A stretch of DNA of 64,000 bases from Microstegium vimineum (lineage: Eukaryota; Streptophyta; Magnoliopsida; Poales; Poaceae). Positions 55,533-64,000 of this stretch are shown piece by piece. Made by a program: the position numbers and the translations under genes. Below the pieces are notes generated by a model. That model was given only the letters and a program-made list of their open reading frames with translations. It did no database searches and was not told where the DNA came from. How positions within the stretch are numbered: position 1 is the stretch's first letter; each line of letters opens with the position of its first letter. The stretch is taken from the NCBI GenBank assembly GCA_022036555.1, contig CM039140.1, positions 26,741,843-26,805,842 of the forward strand. The letters are read 5' to 3'.

Positions 55533-56163
55533 TTTCTTAGATGCAGTTAGGGACACGTGAGCGGTTTCATCTATGCATACCACGCAACCAACCTTTCCCT
55601 TGAACTGCCCTGATAATGTGAAGAGAGCAGGGTAATCGTTGATCGTAAGAAAGATAATTGCTTTCAGCGTGAATGATTCTTTGCGGTACTCGTCCCACAT
55701 TTTAACACCTCTTTCCCACAATATCTTCATGTCTTCCATTAAGGGCTCCAAGAAGACATCAATGTCAACTCCAGGCTGTGTAGGTCCAAAGATAAGGATG
55801 GTTAGCAAGAGGTACTTTCGCTTCTGCATCAACCATGGCGGAAGGTTGTAGATAATGAGGATCACCAACCATGTGATGTGCGTGCTGCTCCTCTCAGCAA
55901 ATGGATTCATTCCGTCAGTACTCAATGCAAACCTAACATTTCTTGATTCATTTGCAAAGTCTCTGTGGTTGTCATTGAAATCTTTCCATTGCTTGCCATC
56001 GGCTGGGTGCCGAAGCTTCCCATCGTCTTTGTGCTCATCAGAAGCATGACAACTCATATGTTTGGCATCCTCTAGGTTAGTAAACAAACAACTCCGTCGA
56101 TCGACCATAGGCAAGTACCATATCACCAAAGCAGGAATCTTTTTCTACGCATAATAGTCTACT
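55533..56163 (-). pseudogene. CACTA-1 TNP2 transposase, N-terminal part
   Basis: Minus strand. Carries the Transposase_21 (PF02992) core: CLFTNLEDAKHMSCHASDEH, KLRHPADGKQWKDFNDNHRDF, NVRFALSTDGMNPF, VILIIYNLPPWL, GVDIDVFLEPLMEDMKILWE, TINDYPALFTLSGQFKGKVGC. Its coding is cut at 55533 by LTR E and at 56163 by the CACTA-2 terminus, so the first part of the protein is outside this segment. The frame from 56129 is open across most of it. Confidence 0.92.
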
Positions 56164-56539
56164 CACTAGTAGAAATATGATCATCAGTGATGATTTTCTA
56201 GTGACGTTGGTAACTTTGGTCACAGAATGATATCTTTCTATGACAAAAATTTTGGTTTCGTCACAAGGTACGCGGAATGAAGTTTTGGCTTGACTTTTAA
56301 TGGCGAAAGCGACAGGAATGTCATATATTACCAAATCGGAATCGTCATAGATCATGTTGCCAGTGCGCTTCATTGTAATGATGAAAATATTTGTCACCGA
56401 TTATGTTTAGATATGTTCATAGATTATTTGCCATGTTTGGTCCACATAGTGATGAAACGAATTGGTCATAGATCAATTTTTTTAATGTGGACCACTTGAC
56501 GGTGTTTGCTTAACCGTAGCCTGGACCTTTTATTTTGGC

Positions 56540-56630
56540 AAAAAAATGCGCTCGTCAAGCTTTGATCTCGTGACCTGGCGCTAGGTGTGTAACAGCATTA
56601 TTTACCACTGGGCTACTCGACCACTCTTAA
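56540..56630 (+). other. tRNA-like box near the CACTA-2 end
   Basis: GATCTCGTGACCTGGCGC, then TTTACCACTGGGCTACTC, resembles a decayed tRNA read from its 3' side (T-arm then D-arm). Similar boxes lie at 58765-58830 (opposite direction) and 63905-63985. It is not a functional tRNA. Confidence 0.5.
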
Positions 56631-56970
56631 AAAAAGAAAGAAAGTTTGTGTATTTGTAAGGTTTCAACATAATAATTGAATGGATCATAGGACCTGGGTC
56701 ATAGATAGACCCATGATCGACCATCATCGACGACGCGACCTAAACCCCCCATCGACGTCGGCCATCATCGATGACGCGACCTAAACAACGTCAGCATTCG
56801 TTGCATGCGGAAAGCAGGGGATTAATTAATTGGTTGCTGGTACATAATGTTTGATTTGTGTTCGAATTTTGGTTGATATATGCATGAGTTAGATGTGATT
56901 TTGATTCGTGTTTACTTCAATCACAGTTAGGGAGTTAATACGAGCTAACTTACTTTTATTGTCACAACAG

Positions 56971-57289
56971 ATGGATAGAAGTTGGGTTTTTGGGAAACAA
57001 TTCACTCCTGCATATGTGAAGGGAGTTGAAGAGTTTATGAAATTTGTTAGTGAAAGGTACCCCGAAGACGAACACATTCGTTGTCCGTGCACCAATTGTC
57101 ATAATCGAAGGTGGACAAGCCACTATAATTGAAGGCAATTTGCAGGAACTTATAAGAAACAAGAAGGAAGCTGCTATTAATCTTGAAGAGATTGAGGATG
57201 AGGATGATATAGTGGAGCAATATTGTAGTGATAATGGCATTGACAACAATGATGTCATGTCCACAGATGATGAAGATGATGATTTGTAG
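56971..57289 (+). pseudogene. CACTA-2 transposon-associated domain fragment fused to an acidic tail
   Basis: Follows an acceptor-like TTGTCACAACAG. MDRSWVFGKQFTPAYVKGVEEFMKF, then IRCPCTNC, is the Transpos_assoc domain (PF13963) found at the start of TNP2 proteins. After NRR the frame shifts to a short acidic piece (GQATIIEGNLQELIR, then ED-rich) ending at 57289. Join near 57100 suggests internal deletion of the transposase body. Confidence 0.75.
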
Positions 57290-57290
57290 T

Positions 57291-57740
57291 ATGGATACTG
57301 AGCTGGACTTTATGCACATAGTTCTGTAGAGGGTTTTTTGTTGAGTTTAGTCTTTTTTTCCTTAGAATTATAGTTGAGATTATTTGACAGCAGAGAATTA
57401 TATGAGTTGAGATTATATTACATCACATAATTATATGACTTCAGATTATTGTACATCACAGATATATATATATATAAGATCACTGGAAAGAAACCAAACC
57501 ATCAGGCTGCTATGACACAAGGCAGATTAGATAAGCATTACTGCTATTAGGTTCTTACATCCATCACCAAGTGAGAGTTAAGTTCATACATCCAACACCA
57601 GTTCCTAAGTTATTCATAATTCCATAACCATATCCTAGAAGACTACATAACAGCACCACATTTTGAGCTAGGACTACGAGGTTCATCCAAAACACTTCCA
57701 AATACATCCAAAAAACCAAGCAAAAGCCATCTAGGTGCTT
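57291..57740. other. AT-rich sequence without a recognised gene
   Basis: Short repeats of AGAATTATATGAGTTGAGATTAT type near 57390-57460 and a TATA run. Could be 3' untranslated region of the 56971 gene or of the minus-strand remnant to its right. Confidence 0.4.
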
Positions 57741-57799
57741 CATAGTAGTCTGCATCATATATGTACAATTAGGCGTCGAGGTGCTTCCACCAGACTTGC

Positions 57800-58650
57800 C
57801 TTGCCTACTTCTTCTTTTCCATTTAATTCACCTGACGCTTCAGCCGCTCGATCGTCTTGTCCTTCTCCTTCAACTCCTCCTCCAGACATACTACGCAAGT
57901 CTGTACAGAGATGCCAACAAGGGTATCACTTATAGACAAACACAACAGATAAGATGCACATAGAAACCATGTTGATTATCTGATATAAATTGATCATCAC
58001 AAAACTATCCTAACAAGATCTCCAAGACATATAATTTCATTTTCATATCTCAAGGTTGTGTGATTTCTCTGCAACTTCTACATAGATGATTTCCAAAACA
58101 GGAACTCCAATTTCACACATCTCATTTGATCAACACAAGTATATCATAGGAGCAATTTCTACATAGACGATTTCAACAACAAATTCTACATAGATTATTT
58201 CAACGGGACCTCAAACTGGGGAATCTCACCTTACGGTCGTGGTCTTTATCCTCTGTTTCACATTCGGAGTCGTCGGTGGTGGAGTATCTGGACATTCCGA
58301 AGTCGTCGATCTTGGTAATGGGAACACCCCTCCATTATGAGGCTTCTGCGAGGTTTGTCCTCGCATGGACGGCATCCCGGGGAGTACGCTACACCGCCGA
58401 GAAAGGACACAGGGCTTGTACTCCTCCCCGGCGATGACTCGTCTCCGCCGCGGCCGAGGGCAGGGTGGTCAGCAACGCCAGCCATTGAACCTGCCCTTTG
58501 CATCCCGCTGCTGTGCTTTCGCACGCTCCGACTACTCTAGATTGCATTTCCTAGGTGCCATTCTCCCTCAGCGGCGGCGGTGGCGGTTGTGGAAAACCCC
58601 AGGCGGAGGCAGCAGCGGTGGATGTGGAAAACCCTAGGCGGAGGCTGCAG
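57800..58650 (-). pseudogene. Unknown two-exon gene remnant, minus strand
   Basis: A GC-rich exon (58650-58240) includes a frame with GVADHPALGRGGDESSPGRST and ends at a donor-like AAG/GTGAGA. A downstream piece after CTGTACAG (about 57905) encodes a short coiled coil, CLEEELKEKDKTIERLKRQVN. GRF zinc-finger genes carried by grass transposons have a similar plan, but I cannot confirm the finger. The frame is broken. Confidence 0.35.
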
Positions 58651-58764
58651 CGGCGGATGTGGAGGGGGAGGGAGGGTAACGGATGCGGGTTCTGTTTATG
58701 TAACTAGCACCATGGGTTTTGATTAAATAAAGTCATGCCCGACTCCTTATGACAAGACTTCAAT

Positions 58765-58830
58765 GGTGCAATGGTTTGAGTATCACAGTTTCATCCCTAG
58801 CTCTTGAGTTTGAAGCTTACAAGAGCCAAT
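58765..58830 (-). other. tRNA-like box, inverted relative to 56540
   Basis: The minus strand carries AACTCAAGAGCTAGGGATGAA then CTCAAACCATTGCACCATTG. It resembles the 56540 box in plan. Confidence 0.4.
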
Positions 58831-58839
58831 TTTTTTGTA

Positions 58840-59547
58840 TATTTTCCTTTATGACTTTTTGTTTTATTTTCTAGTGGCAACTTTTATATAGCGCAATGAT
58901 ATTACTAATTTTCATAAAGTTAATTACTAGCTACGTCACTAACCTATGAAGATTCACACTGTTTGGACAACATACCAAATAAAATATAATATATATATAA
59001 GTGGCAAACTTATATTAACGCAATGATTATTGCATAATTAAAGGTACAACTTAAGTTTCGCCAATTACATTAAGTTCAGAACATAGTGCAATACATAGTC
59101 TCAGAACATATGTACTTCAATTACATACTAATTTCTAGGATTAGCCACCAAAATACTTCTTCGACCTTCTTCCTAATCAGGCTTAGTCGTCCAATCTATC
59201 GAATTTATGAAAATACCTGCACTTGAGAAGGACACGAACATTCTCGGCCTTCTTCCTAATTTGTCAATTCACACATGGGCAAGTTAGCATCTATATAATT
59301 GAAATTTACAAAAGTTATGTTGGGGGAGCCATATATCACCTCTCTGTTCATCGCCATTGGCTAGTTTTTTGTCTCCTCATCACTGTCATGACTAAATGAG
59401 CAATGAATTGTAATCTTCTTACTGATTACGACCACATGGTTGTACTCAGTATCCTTCATGAACAGAATCAGAGTATGTAATCACGAACCCAATGAACATG
59501 TATTGAACCAATCAACTCAGTATTGAACCAATGAACACAGTATCGAA
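58840..59547. other. AT-rich stretch, no gene seen
   Basis: Two related units with AGTGGCAACTTTTATATAGCGCAATGAT (58873) and AGTGGCAAACTTATATTAACGCAATGAT (59000). Otherwise nothing recognised. Confidence 0.5.
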
Positions 59548-60036
59548 CTAATTTATACAATGCACGGTGCAAGGTGCAGGGGAAATCCCAATTCCAAGCA
59601 CACAAAAACCCCAAGTAGCACTCAAAAAACCCAAAATATCATACAATCTAGTACAGTATCTCCCAAATCTAAGCAGGGTCAGGGGAAAACCCCAAGTTGC
59701 ACACAGGGGGGAGGTACTGGTATGGAACATCGGCAATACCGCAATATGCATCAAACAAGAAAACCCAAAGTTTCGAACCCTAACCTCTTCCTGGGGAAGC
59801 ACCTTGAGAACCACATCGGGATGCCCATCCACCTGAATGTGTGTGGTCGTCATCATCCTCCTCCTCGGGCGCGCATTCCTGGTACCAGCGACGCCGGCGA
59901 CAAACCTCCTGGGCTTGTCGCATTTCTGCTTAGCAGAGTGGTACTCCATTGGAGGCGCATCAATGGCGGCGGTGGCAGCAGGAGGGGAGGCTGGGGAATC
60001 ATAGTCGAAGATGAGGGAGCGGGTTGCCCTAACCAT
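59548..60036 (-). CDS. Hypothetical protein, minus strand, unknown
   Basis: An ATG at 60036-60034 within a longer open frame (60195-59548) starts a protein with MVRATRSLIFDYDSPASPPA, then PRRFVAGVAGTRNARPRRRM and IQVDGHPDVVLKVL. A donor-like GAG/GTTAGG near 59790 suggests the coding exon ends there and the rest to 59548 is read-through. I do not recognise the family. The position within transposon DNA suggests a captured or element gene, not a host gene. Confidence 0.35.
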   Translation of the reverse strand: MVRATRSLIFDYDSPASPPAATAAIDAPPMEYHSAKQKCDKPRRFVAGVAGTRNARPRRRMMTTTHIQVDGHPDVVLKVLPQEEVRVRNFGFSCLMHIAVLPMFHTSTSPLCATWGFPLTLLRFGRYCTRLYDILGFLSATWGFCVLGIGISPAPCTVHCIN

Positions 60037-60339
60037 GGTCGCGATGGAGGAAGACGATGATAGAGAGGGAGGCGGCAATGGAGGAAGACGATGCGACGAG
60101 AACGAAGCGGAGAGCGGGAGTTGATGGGACAGATTGGGAGTTGAATTGGTGGAAGCCGCCACCGCCGCTTCACTGATGCATGTAAAGGGAGACACATTTA
60201 GTGATCTTTCACTGAATCGTGGGCCCCAGCATCATTGGACCCAGGCATCATTGAGGCTTCACAGAGCCAATTGGGTATGTCATGTTACCGGCAAGAACAG
60301 GGGGGCAAACTGCATGCAGAGTTGATCATCCATCACTCA

Positions 60340-60670
60340 CACGTACCCTTGTCACTAAGTGAGAGATGTTGTACCACTTTCTCCGAATCATTTGAAACTT
60401 TTTTTGGATAATTATGGAGGCGTCCCATGATGTTGTATGCATTTGTGCAATTTTTAGAACTAGTTAACCTATCAATGTCATTATGTTTTGATTTACTCAA
60501 GAATAAATGGAAAAAACCCCTAAGGTAAGTAGAAAAATCTGAAAACTTGCATGGACTCTTCATTTTGGTGTATAATGTTATTAAAAAAATTGAAATCATT
60601 TCAAACTTTTTTGGGATCCTTGCAAACTTTCTCTGAATCGGTATTTGCAAGGAGACAATTAAGTTTGCAC
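60340..60670 (+). repeat. Outlying copy of the 329-bp repeat
   Basis: Direct copy of the unit at 62530-63790: CACTTTCTCCGAATCATTTGAAAC, GGAGGCGTCCCAT, TTTTTAGAACTAGTTAACCTAT and CCTAAGGTAAGTAGAAAAATC in the same order. More diverged than copies in the main array. Confidence 0.85.
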
Positions 60671-61329
60671 TATGATTAATTTGTTCTTTCGTAACCATCA
60701 AGCAGCTAATCACCAAAGATAAGAAGGCCATGCGGTCAAGTAAATAAGAAAAAACAATAGACAAAATAAATGCAGGGAGACATGCGAGCATCATGTATTT
60801 TTTTTACTGTCACTGAATCAACTAATCAAAACTTTAAGTCTAGGTAAAGTTAACCAGACAAATCACAGGCAAGGTAAAGCAACATCTCAGGACAGTTAAC
60901 CAAACCCACATCATAGGCAAAGTAAAGGTAAGTTTGTGCCTATAGGTAGGCAAATTTGGTCCAGGGAACAAGCCCATGCATACAATATAAATTGTACTAC
61001 TCTTACCACTAGCACTTAAATATGTACATAACCTTGATAGATTAGTCACAAAATACCATCCAACACTAAGCTTACTACCAGCACTACTACCATCTACCAG
61101 TTATTAGTAGGTACATTAGACATCATCATTATCCTGGTGCATATGAAAGTTCAAGGTCAGCTTGAACTAGAAGTCCTCCATCATCTTTGAGAGTTTCTTC
61201 TTGGCCTTCACCTTCATCTTGTCAAACAACTCGTCAATCTCTTCTTCCATCTGCTGCTTTGTGGTGTTAACCCAATAGCGCACAGCTTCATCACGTTCTT
61301 CTTTCTTTCTCTTTGCATCCACCTACAAT

Positions 61330-61860
61330 AAGAGTACACTACTATCAACATAAAATGATATTGTTCATACCACTACATTCTACAAACATACAAAATTGGC
61401 ATGCATTTGACATATGATCAAATTTATAACATTGTATTTGTCTAGTTAACTGAACTCACATCCATTAATAACATTTCATTAATGCAGCAATAAACTAAAC
61501 TCACTTAATTTATTTCCATTAATAAATCAAGAGTACGTATAGATAGACAATATTATATCTCACAACAACAATAGCAGGGTGTTCATATGAACAACACTAT
61601 ATCCCAGATCATTTTCCAAAGCATCATGGAAATTATATAGTACTAATGATCAGAGGGAAATTATATACTACTAATGATGAAGAGGACAATTATATAAAGC
61701 ATCAGAGCACCGTAAACTAATCCAATAAAGCATCAATGATATCAAGCAAAAAATTAAACATCAGGACAGTAACCAAAAGAAATAAACAAAAGAATAATAA
61801 GTACTACATACTACTAATAATGAACATAATATAACAACACTAACTACGTACATCAGGAAT
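61330..61860. other. AT-rich intron-like sequence
   Basis: Lies inside the intron between 61322 and 62214. Only short ATTAATAA-type repeats seen. Confidence 0.5.
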
Positions 61861-62182
61861 GTATTAATGTACAAAATCTCAAATTAAACACAATCGTTGT
61901 CCTATTAGAAACCACAATTTTAATTTGAACCCTAACAAACCCTAATTAACAACACGAACTACAACATCAGCATTCTACTAATGTACAGAATCTCAAATTA
62001 AACCCAAACCTATTGAAACCACAATTTCAATTCGAACTCTAACAAACCCTACTTAACAGCACTAATTCACAACACTAACTACATCAACATTATACAAATG
62101 TACAGAATCTCAAATTAAACCCAAACCTATTGAAACCACAATTTCAATTCGAACCCTAACAAACCCTACTTAACAGCACTCA
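61860..62182. repeat. Three tandem units of about 118 bp
   Basis: AATGTACARAATCTCAAATTAAAC starts near 61867, 61980 and 62096. Each is followed by a CACAATTTCAATTCGAACCC-type block and CAAACCCTA. Copies 2 and 3 are closest. Confidence 0.85.
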
Positions 62183-62521
62183 AAATAAACGCGATCGTGT
62201 GCAGCATATCTACCTTGGTTCGCTTGCCACCGCGGTCGTCGTGGGTGTCCTCCGTGCCTACGGAGGAGGTCGCCGCCGTCGGCGGCCTCTTCCTTGCCGG
62301 CCTTCTATGGTCCCTTGGTGCCGGTGCCGCCACGGAGGTCACCCTTGTTGACGCTTTGTGGAGGATCCATCTGCACTGCGCACCGTCGTCGCCTGTCGCC
62401 TCGCCGCCCTCGCCTCGTGGAATGAGAAGAGTCGGAAAGGGCTAACCGCAAAGATGTGGGTCATTCTGGTTAAAACGCATAGCCAAATCGGTCATATTTT
62501 ATTCATATATTTATTCAGCCT

Positions 62522-63788
62522 GGTTTTCCATGTTAATGTGATTAAATTTTGATTTAATGAAGAATAAATGGAAAAAGCCCTAAGGTAAGTAGAAAAAATC
62601 TAAAAACTTGCATAGACACTTCATTGTGGTGTATAATGTTGTAAAAAATTCAAATCATTCTGAGAAAGTGGTGATGCACGTCCTCACAGAGTCATCCATC
62701 GCTCACACATACCCTTGTCTCTCAACAATAAATGTTCATCCTTGTGGGGAATGTGTAGTACCACTTTCTCCGAATCATTTAAAACTTTTTTGGGATGATT
62801 ATGGAGGCGTCCAATTATGTTGTGTGCATTTGTGTAATTTTTAGAACTAGTTTACCTATTAATGTGATTAAATTTTGATTTAATGAAGAATAAATGAACA
62901 AAAAGCCCTAAGGTAAGTAGAAAACTCTGAAAACTTGCATAGACACTTCATTGTGATGTATAATGTTGTAAAACGAATTTGAAATCATTATGAGAAAGTG
63001 GTGATGTACATCCTCACAGAGTCATCCATCGCTCACACATACCCTTGTCACTCAACAATAGATGTTCATCCTTGTGGGGAATGTGTAGTACCACTTTCTC
63101 CGAATCATTTGAAACTTTTTTGAGATGATTATGGAGGCATCCCATTATGTTGTGTGAATTTGTGCAATTTTTAGAACTAGTTTACCTATTAATGTGATTA
63201 AATTTTGATTTAATGAAGAATAAATGGAAAAAAGCCCTAAGGTAAGTAGAAAAATCTAAAAACTTGCATAGACACTTCATTGTGATGTATAATGTTGTAA
63301 ACCAAATTTGAAATCATTCTGAGAAAGTGGTGATGCACATCCTCATAGAGTCATCCATCGCTCACACATACCCTTGTCACTCAACAAGAGATGTTCATCC
63401 TTCTAAGAAATGTGTGGTACAACTTTCTCTGAATCATTTGAAACTTTTTTGGTATGATTATGGAGGCGTCCCATTATATTTTTTGCATTTGTGCAATTTT
63501 TAGAACTAGTTTACCTATTAATGTGATTAAATTTTGATTTAATGAAGAATAAATGGAAAAAAATCCCTAAGTTAAGTAGAAAAATCTGAAAACTTGCATA
63601 GACACTTCATTGTAGTGTATAATGTTGTAAAAAATTTCAAATCATTCTGAGGAAGTGGTGATGCACATCCTCACAGAGTCATCCATCGCTCACATATACC
63701 CTTGTCACTCAACGAGAGATGTTCATCCTTGTGGGGAATGTGTAGTACAACTTTCTCCGAATCATTTGAAACTTTTTTGGGATGATCA
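62522..63788 (+). repeat. Tandem array of a 326-330 bp unit, nearly four copies
   Basis: The block AATGTGATTAAATTTTGATT starts at 62535, 62861, 63191 and 63520. Units contain the same 3-part order as 60340-60670. The array stops abruptly at GGGATGAT, 63788, where CACTATAACA begins. Confidence 0.93.
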
Positions 63789-63904
63789 TACACTATAACA
63801 TGTCAGTGCTAAACCAAAATCTACGTAGATCCAAAAAAAAATAGACATAGGAAAAACAAAAATAGTGAAGATCATAAAAATTTTAGAAAAAACAAAAAGT
63901 TGCC

Positions 63905-63985
63905 TCCCAAAGGGTTCGAACCTAGGAGCACGGCACCAAAATCAACATGCCTTACCACTGCGATATCGAAGTGATTTAGCATGGA
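63905..63985 (+). other. tRNA-like box near the right edge
   Basis: AAAGGGTTCGAACCTAGGAGC followed by CTTACCACTGCGATATCG. This is close to a tRNA T-arm (GGTTCGAACC) then D-arm in reverse order. It has no foldable acceptor stem that I can see. Confidence 0.5.
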
Positions 63986-64000
63986 ATACCACCTCTAATA

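Larger units (their letters stand above)
42860..56163 (-). mobile_element. CACTA-1 (En/Spm-type) DNA transposon, interrupted
   Basis: Left terminus CACTAGTACAAAACC at 42860 with a possible 3-bp duplication CAA before it. Subterminal repeats follow to 43090. Genes are on the minus strand: TNP2 transposase (56163-48970, split by LTR E) and a Transposase_24/Ulp1-like gene (47060-43348). The other terminus is not in the window because CACTA-2 interrupts the TNP2 N-terminal part at 56164. A subterminal-like block at 48455-48530 sits between the two genes, so two related elements fused or nested is an alternative. Confidence 0.8.
56164..57290 (+). mobile_element. CACTA-2, left end with terminal and subterminal repeats
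   Basis: Terminus CACTAGTAGAAATATG at 56164, preceded by ACT. Subterminal units of TTCTATGACAAAA / GGTCATAGATC type in both directions run to about 56485. The terminal sequence differs from CACTA-1, so this is another family. A direct repeat CCATCATCGAYGACGCGACC lies at 56722 and 56763. The right terminus is not recognised in the window, so I mark only the supported left part. Confidence 0.75.
61167..62370 (-). pseudogene. Small two-exon coiled-coil gene remnant
   Basis: Exon 1 runs from ATG 62370-62368 to a donor ACCAAG/GTAGAT (exon end 62214). Exon 2 runs from acceptor TATTGTAG (exon start 61322) to stop 61169-61167. Exon 2 encodes 51 residues, mostly Lys/Glu-rich helix (EEEIDELFDKMKVKAKKKL). 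The frame leading into exon 2 is not that of the ATG, which meets TAG at 62307-62305, so one base is probably lost in exon 1. No family recognised. Confidence 0.5.

Noticed and set aside
63905..63985. A functional tRNA gene
   Set aside because: The T-arm-like block comes before the D-arm-like block and no acceptor or anticodon stem can be paired.
1..64000. Host cellular genes
   Set aside because: Every recognisable domain belongs to transposon families; the few unassigned frames (57800-58650, 59548-60036, 61167-62370) are small, lie in transposon or repeat DNA, and two of the three are broken.

Overview
The window is transposable-element sequence from a plant nuclear genome, almost certainly a grass (Poaceae, probably panicoid). 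The evidence is a Sirevirus-type Ty1/copia element, Ty3/gypsy elements of the Tat lineage with antisense extra genes, very long gypsy-type LTRs that start TGTRACACC and end TCACA, and CACTA (En/Spm) transposons with TNP2, Transposase_24 and Ulp1-like genes. I found no convincing host gene, rRNA, functional tRNA or CRISPR array.

Layout. Element A (Tat-type gypsy) occupies 1-785 and 30724-40605 and runs off the left edge. Its polyprotein is split inside RNase H by a 29.9 kb insertion flanked by the 5-bp duplication GGGGC (781-785 and 30719-30723). Removing the insertion restores the frame. The insertion is element B, a solo-type long LTR on the minus strand (786-3032, 16898-18366, 30695-30718). 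B was itself hit twice. One insertion is a 13.86 kb Sirevirus S (3033-16892, minus strand, duplication CTGTG) with two LTRs, a PBS, PPTs, damaged gag-pol and one intact 893-codon 3' gene. The other is a 12.3 kb Tat-type gypsy element C (18367-30694, plus strand) with a truncated left LTR. To the right of A are an LTR end D (to 41494) and a Sirevirus-like LTR fragment with a 200-bp tandem duplication. CACTA-1 follows (from 42860, genes on the minus strand). Its TNP2 gene is split by a 4.79 kb solo LTR E (50735-55527, duplication ACTAT) and broken again at 56164 by CACTA-2. CACTA-2 and tandem-repeat DNA of uncertain ownership run to the right edge.

Most coding regions carry frameshifts and stops, many of the stops being CAA/CAG/CGA to TAA/TAG/TGA changes. 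Exceptions are the Sirevirus 3' gene (no break) and the splice sites of the two antisense genes (all canonical).

Most striking signal. Each of the three internal retroelements carries an extra gene beyond integrase/RNase H (antisense in A and C, sense in S). These genes share a layout: a globular domain, low-complexity linkers and a coiled coil, with a basic nuclear-type stretch visible in C and S. Each element is also loaded with its own CG-containing short motif: GCCGAT/ATCGGC throughout C (about 115 copies counted by eye, on both strands, coding and non-coding), CTCGAG in A (about 30 copies), and GACGGACGCTCCGTC-type units in S. By analogy with the VANDAL-VANC anti-silencing pairs of Arabidopsis, this suggests, as inference only, element-specific DNA-binding factor/motif systems in LTR retrotransposons.
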